Positions 13,935-18,649 of a stretch of DNA of 18,649 nucleotides are shown piece after piece; position 1 is the stretch's first letter, and every line of letters begins with the position of its first letter. The DNA lies in the NCBI GenBank assembly GCA_025060055.1, contig JANXCK010000214.1:1-18649 (forward strand). Direction: 5' to 3'. The notes below the pieces were generated by a model that was given only the letters and a program-made list of their open reading frames with translations, ran no database searches and was not told where the DNA came from. The translations under genes were made by a program, and so were the position numbers. This DNA is from Fimbriimonadales bacterium (GTDB taxonomy: Bacteria; Armatimonadota; Fimbriimonadia; Fimbriimonadales; GBS-DC).

Positions 13935-15122
13935 CTAACATCCACTGCCAAAGTTGAACAACACAGACAGAAGGTCGGCATCGTTGACGATGCCGTCGCG
14001 GTTGAGGTCTTCGTAGCGACCGTAGGGCGTGCCTGCGGTGCCGAAGGCAAGCAGCACTGCCAGCAAGTCGGTGTCGTTGATACAGCCGTCGCCGTTGGTG
14101 TCACCGGCGCGCCATGTATCCAAGAGGAAGCCCTCGAAGCTGCCTGCGCGCACGCCCCGTCCGACGATGTAGCGCCCGCTGGGCGAGATTCCGTAAGCCC
14201 GTAGCAAGCGGCTGCCAACCAGCAGCTCCGCGTAGGTCTGGTTCAGGTTCTCGACGGGCGCGTCGCCCACCCAGCGCGCTGCGTCCCAGCGCCGCGGAAA
14301 GAAGTCGGGGTCAAGTCGGAGCAGGTCGCCCACAACGATGTTGCCATCGCCCGAAATGCCGAACGCCTGACTGACATCGTAGTCGAGCGGGGTGTCCAGG
14401 AGCATCAGCCCCGTCTCGACAGACCAGCGTTGCGCGACCAGAAACCCTGTGCCGCGTGGCGACAGCCCGTTCCCTGCCAGCGTCTGCCCGTCGGCAGCAA
14501 TTGCCTCAGCGGTAATGCCGAAAAGAGTGCGCACTACGCCGTCGCGCCAAAGGAAGCTGACGAACCAATCGAACACGCCCGCAATCGTTTGCCCGTCAGC
14601 AGAGACGCCCACCGCATTAGCGAACGGCTCCCCTGCAATTTGGATGAACTCGCCCGTCTGCGCTCCGGCGACCCAGCGGCACAGAGTCGCCCCGCTACCT
14701 GTCCGCGCGTCGCCCACCACAACCTGTCCATCCGCCGAGACACCGCACGCACGCGCAATCGGGTTGCCCGGAAGCGTAAGCAGGCGCATCACGCGGTTCT
14801 CCCAGCGGAAGGGGCGCGTCGCCTCCCTATCCAGAGGAGCCACGCTGCCCACCACAACTCTGCCGTCTTGCGAAATGCCCCTCACGGCGAACACTCGGAA
14901 CCCCTGCGGCGGTTGAATGAATTCCGTCGTGCGGGATGCAGGTCGGTAGATGAACCATCGTGCGTCTGCAGTCTGCCCAACCGCCGTGCCATCGTCAGCG
15001 CAGTAGTAAAGCGTCGCGCTTGGAACCCATGTTATCGACTGCGTGTGCGAAAACGCTGTTAGTCCTAAATACACCCCAAAAGCTGCCAGGGCGCGGCAGC
15101 TTATGTGAAAAAGACCCCGCAT
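13935..15122 (-). CDS. Secreted HAF-repeat-like beta-propeller protein with dockerin-like tail
   Basis: 395 residues. Signal peptide 1 to about 28 (LAAFGVYLGLTAFSHTQ). Residues 30-335 contain repeated blades with A-x-GIS-x-DG-x-VVVG strands followed by a W: VRGISQDGRVVVGS, ACGVSADGQVVVGD, AVGVSADGQTIAGV, AFGISGDGNIVVGD, AYGISPSGRYIVGR. This is the pattern of extracellular HAF-type repeats. No catalytic motif is seen, so ligand and role are unknown. The tail (339-395) has two dockerin-like loops, GDTNGDGCINDTDLL and DLNRDGIVNDADLL, each followed by VL..FG. Unlike the two other tail-bearing proteins there is no obvious beta-sandwich carrier before the tail. AGGAGG (15133-15138) 10 nt upstream of ATG fixes the start; a TATACT box is about 59 nt upstream. 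Confidence 0.83.
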   Translation of the reverse strand: MRGLFHISCRALAAFGVYLGLTAFSHTQSITWVPSATLYYCADDGTAVGQTADARWFIYRPASRTTEFIQPPQGFRVFAVRGISQDGRVVVGSVAPLDREATRPFRWENRVMRLLTLPGNPIARACGVSADGQVVVGDARTGSGATLCRWVAGAQTGEFIQIAGEPFANAVGVSADGQTIAGVFDWFVSFLWRDGVVRTLFGITAEAIAADGQTLAGNGLSPRGTGFLVAQRWSVETGLMLLDTPLDYDVSQAFGISGDGNIVVGDLLRLDPDFFPRRWDAARWVGDAPVENLNQTYAELLVGSRLLRAYGISPSGRYIVGRGVRAGSFEGFLLDTWRAGDTNGDGCINDTDLLAVLLAFGTAGTPYGRYEDLNRDGIVNDADLLSVLFNFGSGC

Positions 15123-15180
15123 TTTTAATCAACCTCCTGAGCTTGGGCAGGTGCTGTGTGCCTCCCCCCAGAGCATCGAC

Positions 15181-15186
15181 AGTATA
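15181..15186 (-). promoter_or_regulatory. -10-like TATACT upstream of the HAF-like gene
   Basis: TATACT on the minus strand, giving a predicted leader of about 50 nt with AGGAGG near its end. The -35 is weak (only ACA of the hexamer matches). Confidence 0.35.
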
Positions 15187-15241
15187 CCTTCAACAATCCG
15201 GTTTGTGCGATTTGCCCGTGCTTTCTCTGAAGTCGCCTCCC

Positions 15242-15462
15242 TCGGCGCCATCGTCGGCGTGGGCGCCGACGCGCCGCTGGGCGTGCTTGTAGCGTCGGCG
15301 TCTCGCCGACGCCCCTGCGTGGCACGGGCTTCCAGCCCGTGCAGCGTCGCACGGACCGTCGTGTCCGTGCGTGGTGGCTTGGACAAGACTGCCCAAGCCA
15401 CAGGTGCTTGGGCGAGACGCCCAAGCCACTGGTCGCTTGCATCGGCGGGACGCCGACGCTAC
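15242..15462. repeat. Island of tandem short hairpins
   Basis: Seven stem-loops sit head to tail: CGTCGGCG/CGCCGACG (15252-15271, loop TGGG); GCGTCGGCG/CGCCGACGC (15292-15312, loop TCT); GCACGGGCT/AGCCCGTGC (15322-15342, loop TCC); CGCACGGAC/GTCCGTGCG (15348-15371); GTGGCTTGG/CCAAGCCAC (15374-15401); GCTTGGGCG/CGCCCAAGC (15406-15426, loop AGA); TCGGCG/CGCCGA (15442-15456). A 14-bp perfect inverted repeat, GTAGCGTCGGCGTC (15289-15302) and GACGCCGACGCTAC (15449-15462), encloses the last six. No convincing gene lies in 15123-16051. Confidence 0.85.
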
Positions 15463-15479
15463 ATAGTACGACTTCTTAA

Positions 15480-15498
15480 ACAGTCTCTTAGGGACTGT
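15480..15498. repeat. 8-bp hairpin beside the MITE-like element
   Basis: ACAGTCTC (15480-15487) and GGGACTGT (15491-15498) pair with one G-T wobble around TTA. It directly precedes the TAATAAGTGCC end at 15500 and may belong to that mobile end. Confidence 0.5.
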
Positions 15499-15502
15499 CT
15501 AA

Positions 15503-15620
15503 TAAGTGCCTCCAACTTTGAAATCGTCCCTTTTCAGCAAGAGGCACAGGATGCCCGTACGGGCGCGGTTCCCGCGCCCCGCCAGTGCATTTAGAGACGA
15601 TTTCATCTTGGAAGCACATA
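15503..15620. mobile_element. MITE-like inverted-repeat element 1, TA-flanked
   Basis: Imperfect terminal inverted repeats of about 27 bp: the left end (from 15503) reads TAAGTGCCTCCAA then TGAAATCGTC, and the right end (to 15620), read on the minus strand, TATGTGCTTCCAA then TGAAATCGTC. Both ends are bounded by TA (15503-15504 and 15619-15620), as expected for target duplications of IS630/Tc1-mariner-type transposition. The interior has a 12-base palindrome (15553-15564) and a GGGCGCGG/CCGCGCCC hairpin (15561-15579). No transposase is encoded, so movement would need one in trans. The 14 bases at its left border recur at 6234. Confidence 0.6.
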
Positions 15621-15749
15621 AGTCCCTCAAAGGTTAGATCATCCCGTTTTTCGCAGGGCGGGTTAGGAACGCGCCCCTACCCGAAACGCCCTGTAGGGGC
15701 GCGTTGGGAACGCGCCCCAAATGGAACAATTTCACGTTTGAGGGACTTA
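15619..15749. mobile_element. MITE-like inverted-repeat element 2, TA-flanked
   Basis: Perfect 13-bp terminal inverted repeats, TAAGTCCCTCAAA (15619-15631) and TTTGAGGGACTTA (15737-15749), extending imperfectly inward. With TA as target duplication the element proper is 15621-15747 (127 bp), and its left TA is the right TA of element 1. Inside, GTAGGGGCGCGTT (15693-15705) can pair with AACGCGCCCCTAC (15668-15680), or its GGGGCGCGTT part with AACGCGCCCC (15709-15718). Non-coding, so non-autonomous if mobile. Confidence 0.65.
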
Positions 15750-15777
15750 CCAATCGGCATTTCAAGCGACACAGTTC

Positions 15778-15835
15778 GTCAGCGAGATGCTGACCTATGC
15801 ACGCGCTCCACGTAGCGTCGGCGTCCTCGCCGACG
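15778..15835. repeat. Two further short hairpins
   Basis: GTCAGC/GCTGAC (15778-15794, loop GAGAT) and CGTCGGCG/CGCCGACG (15816-15835, loop TCCT). The second, preceded by CGTAG, is another copy of the unit at 15292. Confidence 0.6.
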
Positions 15836-15886
15836 ATTGCGCCACTTGAAAACCCGATGGGGTATGACAATTCGCTTGCCACGCCC

Positions 15887-15984
15887 GATGGCTAAAGCCG
15901 TTGCTGTGCAAACAAAGCCAAACTGCGTCGTCGCTGCAACCCGCGTAGGTAGGTTTCATTCACATACGAACGGCTTCAGCCATC
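15887..15984. repeat. 98-bp inverted-repeat unit (GATGGCTAAAGCCGTT ends)
   Basis: GATGGCTAAAGCCGTT (15887-15902) and AACGGCTTCAGCCATC (15969-15984) are inverted copies matching at 15 of 16 positions. The interior is non-coding and without recognised content. Confidence 0.6.
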
Positions 15985-16019
15985 TCATCTGATTCGGAAC
16001 CCTGACTGGGATGATTAGG

Positions 16020-16043
16020 GGCTTGGACACGACGATCCAAGCC
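16020..16043. repeat. GGCTTGGA hairpin next to the cca 3' end
   Basis: GGCTTGGA (16020-16027) and TCCAAGCC (16036-16043) pair perfectly. The sequence resembles the 15374-15401 hairpin. It lies 8 bp past the stop of the minus-strand gene and could serve as its terminator, though without a T-tract. Confidence 0.55.
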
Positions 16044-16051
16044 ACAGGGGG

Positions 16052-17446
16052 TTAGTGCGTGCTTTGTCGCACTTCCTCCAAAAATCTCTCCGCCAACTGC
16101 CATGCCCGCTCCACATCGTCGGGCGCGAGCTTGCCCTCGATCACCTGCTCCTCCAGAAAGGTCTTGACCCGCCCCACCAGCGGACTGGGCTTGAGACCGA
16201 ACCGTGCCATAATCTGCGCGCCAGTGAGCGGGCTGCGCCACTTCTGAGGCGATTCTGCCGCTCGAACATGCTGGATGCGCGCTTGCAGCGCAGCCAAATC
16301 TGCGTGGGGCACATCGCAGCGTTGCGCTTTGATGTCCGCCTCCGCAAGCCTGAGCAGCGGCTCCAGCAACTCACCCGCATCGCGTATCAGGCGACGCACG
16401 GCGGAATCGGTCCATTCAGGCTTGTAAAAGCCAGGGCGCATGTGCAGCTTCACTAACTTCGCAATGCGCTCAATTGTAGCATTGGAGTAGCGTAAGTGGC
16501 GCAGCCATTCGGCAGCTATCTGCGCTCCCACGCGGTCATGCTCGTAGAAGTGAACCTCGCCGTGCGCGTCGACCGTGCGTGTGGCGGGCTTGCCCACATC
16601 GTGCAGCAATGCCGCCAGACGCATCTCCCACGCGGGCAACTCCAGCCCATGCGCATCCACAAACTCCACTGTCTTCAGGCTGTGCCCCCACACATCGTAG
16701 AGGTGATACGCGTTCTGCGTGCAACCGACCATCGGCAAGAGCGGCTCGCCAAACTGGTGCAATAAGCGTGTGTCTAAGAGCATTTGCAATCCCGCTGCTG
16801 CCTGAGGCGAGTCCATCAGGCGCGTGAACTCGGTCTGAACGCGCTCAATGCTCACGATGGCGAGTCGCTCTGCCTGCTCCAGAATAGCGTGATAGGCAGC
16901 GGGGTCAATCGTGAAGCCGAGTTGCACGGCGAAGCGCACGGCGCGCAGCATCCGCAAGGGGTCTTCGTAGAACGTCTCGTGTGGGTCGCGCGGGGTGCGC
17001 AAGATTTTCGCCTGCAAATCGGTCAGCCCCACGCCGAGCGGGTCGACAATCGCGCCTGTATGGAGGTTTTCCAGCAAGGTGTTCACGGTGAAATCGCGGC
17101 GCAGGGCGTCTTCGCGTAGGGTAGCAGGGCGCACTTGCTGCGGCTTGCGACTGGCGTCGTGGTACGACTCGGCGCGTGCCGTGACCAGCTCCACGAGCGT
17201 ATCGCCAATATGCACCATCGCCGTGCCGAAGCGAGGATAGGTCACAGGGTGATGGTCGGCAATGCCCCGCTCATACAGGAACTGCGCCAGCGCTAAGGCG
17301 TCGCCTTCCAGCACGAGGTCAATGTCGTTCGGTAGAGGGCGTCCGAGCAGTTTATCGCGCACATACCCCCCCACGAGGTACACCTTGCCCTCGTAGGGCG
17401 TGCCTGCTAAGCCCGCGCGGAGACGATCCAGCGTTTCGGAGAGCAT
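16052..17446 (-). CDS. cca: CCA-adding tRNA nucleotidyltransferase / poly(A) polymerase family protein with HD domain
   Basis: 464 residues of class II nucleotidyltransferase architecture. Head domain: YLVGGYVRDKLLGRPLPNDIDLV (23-45) with GG loop and catalytic carboxylates Asp41 and Asp43. RRDFTVN (116-122) and EDPLRMLRAVRFA (161-173) are the neck motifs that bind template or nucleotide. An HD phosphohydrolase domain follows with H282-D283 (LLHDVGKP), and a helical tail. Such enzymes build or repair the 3' CCA of tRNA; in some lineages C and A addition are split between two proteins, or the relative is a poly(A) polymerase, and sequence reading alone cannot separate these. The gene symbol is therefore provisional. 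ATG 17446 starts at the conserved N-terminus. No Shine-Dalgarno is visible; a TATACT box (17463-17468) lies 16 nt upstream. Confidence 0.87.
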   Translation of the reverse strand: MLSETLDRLRAGLAGTPYEGKVYLVGGYVRDKLLGRPLPNDIDLVLEGDALALAQFLYERGIADHHPVTYPRFGTAMVHIGDTLVELVTARAESYHDASRKPQQVRPATLREDALRRDFTVNTLLENLHTGAIVDPLGVGLTDLQAKILRTPRDPHETFYEDPLRMLRAVRFAVQLGFTIDPAAYHAILEQAERLAIVSIERVQTEFTRLMDSPQAAAGLQMLLDTRLLHQFGEPLLPMVGCTQNAYHLYDVWGHSLKTVEFVDAHGLELPAWEMRLAALLHDVGKPATRTVDAHGEVHFYEHDRVGAQIAAEWLRHLRYSNATIERIAKLVKLHMRPGFYKPEWTDSAVRRLIRDAGELLEPLLRLAEADIKAQRCDVPHADLAALQARIQHVRAAESPQKWRSPLTGAQIMARFGLKPSPLVGRVKTFLEEQVIEGKLAPDDVERAWQLAERFLEEVRQSTH

Positions 17447-17462
17447 TGATTGCCCAACGGCG

Positions 17463-17468
17463 AGTATA
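17463..17468 (-). promoter_or_regulatory. -10-like TATACT upstream of the nucleotidyltransferase gene
   Basis: TATACT on the minus strand, 16 nt before the ATG, predicts a leader of about 9 nt without a Shine-Dalgarno. The -35 is unclear. Confidence 0.4.
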
Positions 17469-17500
17469 CCCTGTTGCGCACTTGCTACAGCCTCACCGAG

Positions 17501-17780
17501 CTACATCACCACACCGTCGCGGCATGTGCGCAGCCGCTCTAAACCTGCCTCCGAGAACTCCCCCTGAATATAAGCTTGCACCAGTTTCCAGCCCTCTGGA
17601 TAATGCAAGTGCCCCAAGCCGTGCAGCGCGGCGCCTCGACAACTGGGGTCGTCTATTGCCAAGATACGCTTCAGGACGCGCAGGCATTCATCCAACAGCG
17701 CGCGATGATCCGCACACCTCTTGGTGATACATTGCGCGCAGGCACGCAATGCGCCTGACGAGTGGGATGTCCTTATCCAT
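17501..17780 (-). pseudogene. C-terminal fragment of a broken small HEAT-like protein
   Basis: The open stretch 17749-17501 encodes 82 residues from a TTG codon with no Shine-Dalgarno: HRALLDECLRVLKRILAIDD, then RGAALHGLGHLHYPEG and a short helical end. This resembles the C-terminal part of a helical-repeat protein family in which a DE.C..V..R.L segment is followed by ALHGLGH; that match is from memory. The missing upstream residues are found in another frame: ATG 17780 begins MDKDIPLVRRIACLRA, in frame with the upstream 86-codon gene but after its TAG. Joining them needs one single-base frameshift in about 17720-17750 and passage through the TAG. I read this as the 3' half of a disrupted gene. 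A short real gene is less likely. Confidence 0.55.
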
Positions 17781-17783
17781 GAG

Positions 17784-18044
17784 CTAATGACCTAACTCCA
17801 GCTGTGCGCCCAGTAGGAACCACAAGGCGCGATCGACTTGCTCATAAGTGTAAGGCTTCGCAGCCTTACCGAACTCAGTAAACAGGCGGGTAGCGTAATC
17901 CACCAGCTTCTCGGGGTCTTCCACACAGAATTCGTGCCATTCGTTGTGGTCGGTGGTGAACAACCACTCCACCCACTGTTCATATTCCATCAAGGTCAGG
18001 TTGACATCCCCGTCGTAATCGCATGGGTGATGCAGCTTAGGCAT
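17784..18044 (-). CDS. N-terminal fragment of the same broken gene, or small hypothetical protein (86 aa)
   Basis: 86 residues, acidic and aromatic: YEQWVEWLFTTDHNEWHEF, then PEKLVDYATRLFTEFGKA and YTYEQVDRALWFLLG. It is amphipathic-helical, with no signal peptide and no recognised catalytic motif. The YTYEQVDRALWFLLG segment is what I expect just before the helical part now found beyond the TAG (17786-17784), where the same frame continues LMDKDIPLVRRIACLRA. The piece is therefore probably the 5' half of a gene of about 180 codons interrupted by an amber codon and a frameshift. It may still be expressed as a short protein. ATG 18044 has no clear Shine-Dalgarno, so the start is uncertain. Confidence 0.6.
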   Translation of the reverse strand: MPKLHHPCDYDGDVNLTLMEYEQWVEWLFTTDHNEWHEFCVEDPEKLVDYATRLFTEFGKAAKPYTYEQVDRALWFLLGAQLELGH

Positions 18045-18235
18045 GATGAAATTCTACTTGTTTTCGTGGACTGTTCAGGTGAGTTAGTGACCCGCTCCCA
18101 TCCCACAACGCCTCGTGAGGGCGTGTTCCCAACGTACCCAAAACGAGACGAGTTTGTACCTGAGCGACTTGTCGGAAACGGTTGGAGTCCCTGTAGGCAG
18201 GAATCTCCCCCCAGCCCCCGAACTCTCCCCCTGTT
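18045..18235. other. Intergenic stretch between divergent genes
   Basis: No gene, strong promoter or Shine-Dalgarno was recognised. A segment near 18108-18140 (GCCTCGTGAGGGCGTG, then TTCCCAACG) is a degenerate relative of the GGGGCGCGTTGGGAACGCG palindrome at 15696. Confidence 0.4.
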
Positions 18236-18649
18236 ATGAAACGCCTATCCCTCCTCGCAGGCTGGTTGGTGCTGTTCGTCTTCGCGCAGGCGCAGGATAC
18301 GCCCTACCGACTGCCCGATGTGTACGCCCTGCGCGGCGCAAAGATTGTGTCCAACAGCGCGCCCCCCATCGAAAACGGCGTCATCGTGGTGCGCAACGGC
18401 GTGATTGTCGCGCTCGGCGACGCCAACACGCCCATCCCCGCCGACGCCGAAGTGATCGACGCCAGCGGACACACAGTGTACCCCGGCTTCATCGACGCTT
18501 TCTGCAGTCTCGGCATGCCCGCGCAAGCAAACGACCCCGCCTACGCCAGCTACGAGCGCGGCAACACGCACCCCAACGCGCAGATTCGCCCAGAGCGTCA
18601 GGCGACCGTGCTAATGCAGCCCGATTCCGCCCAGCTTTCGCGCTGGCGA
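18236..18649 (+). CDS. Secreted amidohydrolase-like protein, N-terminal part (3' truncated by window)
   Basis: ATG 18236 opens 138 codons running off the end. Signal peptide 1 to about 20 (LSLLAGWLVLFVFAQAQ). Then the beta-strand composite domain typical of amidohydrolases: ALRGAKIVSNSAPPIENGVI, VVRNGVIVALGDANTPIP, EVIDASGHTVYPGFIDAF. At the point where the family has DAHxH, the two metal-binding histidines, this protein reads DAFCSLG (Phe89, Ser91). The amidohydrolase fold is well supported, but canonical metal binding at this site is lost, so activity is doubtful unless the missing part compensates. No Shine-Dalgarno is seen before ATG; the signal peptide start supports it. Exported, substrate unknown. 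Confidence 0.82.
   Translation, partial: MKRLSLLAGWLVLFVFAQAQDTPYRLPDVYALRGAKIVSNSAPPIENGVIVVRNGVIVALGDANTPIPADAEVIDASGHTVYPGFIDAFCSLGMPAQANDPAYASYERGNTHPNAQIRPERQATVLMQPDSAQLSRWR

Noticed and set aside
15242..15462. Possible CRISPR array
   Set aside because: Units are not identical repeats with constant-length unique spacers. They are different palindromes with almost no spacing, and no cas gene is present.
15151..15594. 147-codon open frame across the hairpin island
   Set aside because: Its translation follows the palindromes, has no recognisable domain, and similar frames exist on both strands; no Shine-Dalgarno is present.
16020..16043. tRNA-like or riboswitch fold near the nucleotidyltransferase gene
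   Set aside because: Only a single stem is present; no cloverleaf, TPsiC arm or known riboswitch core was found here or elsewhere in the window.
17784..17786. TAG as a recoded sense codon (for example pyrrolysine)
   Set aside because: A frameshift is also needed just downstream, no other gene in the window shows an in-frame TAG, and no recoding signal was seen; gene decay is simpler.

Overview
The window (about 60% G+C by eye) looks like ordinary chromosome from a free-living bacterium. Three secreted proteins end in the same paired dockerin-like EF-hand tail (pattern GDVNGD...DADLL..LL.FG). One further exported protein has a PEP-CTERM-like tail, and there is a multihaem cytochrome with a fibronectin domain. 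This mix, with many short intergenic palindromes, is reminiscent of Armatimonadota, possibly the Fimbriimonadales side. That assignment is inference from tail style; the window holds no rRNA or other marker that would settle it.

Layout. 1-528: 3' part of a flotillin/SPFH-type gene, ending at a perfect 13-bp hairpin. 568-2424 (minus): ispH followed directly by an OGG1-type 8-oxoguanine glycosylase. 2519-4075: eight-repeat PQQ-like beta-propeller with dockerin tail. 4076-4368: three intergenic hairpins and a strong promoter. 4369-6015: a DUF2089 regulator and a DUF4097 protein forming a two-gene operon, closed by a clear rho-independent terminator. 6307-7995 (minus): sugar/sorbosone-dehydrogenase-like propeller with dockerin tail. 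8075-9916 (minus): five-haem cytochrome with FnIII domain. 9979-10791: recO, whose 3' end overlaps by 82 bp the convergent PEP-CTERM-like gene 10710-11612 (minus). 11768-13830: metallo-beta-lactamase-fold hydrolase coupled (ATGA) to a MalK/UgpC-type ABC ATPase. 13935-15122 (minus): HAF-repeat-like protein with dockerin tail. 15123-16051: 929 bp without a gene, packed with hairpins and two small TA-flanked inverted-repeat elements. 16052-17446 (minus): CCA-adding/poly(A) polymerase-like enzyme with HD domain. 17501-18044 (minus): a small gene apparently broken by an amber codon and a frameshift. 18236-end: 5' part of a secreted amidohydrolase-like protein lacking the usual HxH.

No CRISPR array, defence island, prophage, transposase or tRNA was seen. 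The gene complement is housekeeping (isoprenoid synthesis, DNA repair, tRNA maturation) interleaved with secreted propeller proteins. The most unusual content is non-coding: a dispersed family of short palindromes whose copies keep pairing through compensatory changes, the dense hairpin island at 15242-16043, and the two abutting MITE-like elements. Secondary points are the shared helical motif linking the two genes of the DUF2089/DUF4097 operon, several -10 boxes placed so close to start codons that leaderless mRNAs are predicted, and the antisense overlap of recO with the PEP-CTERM gene.
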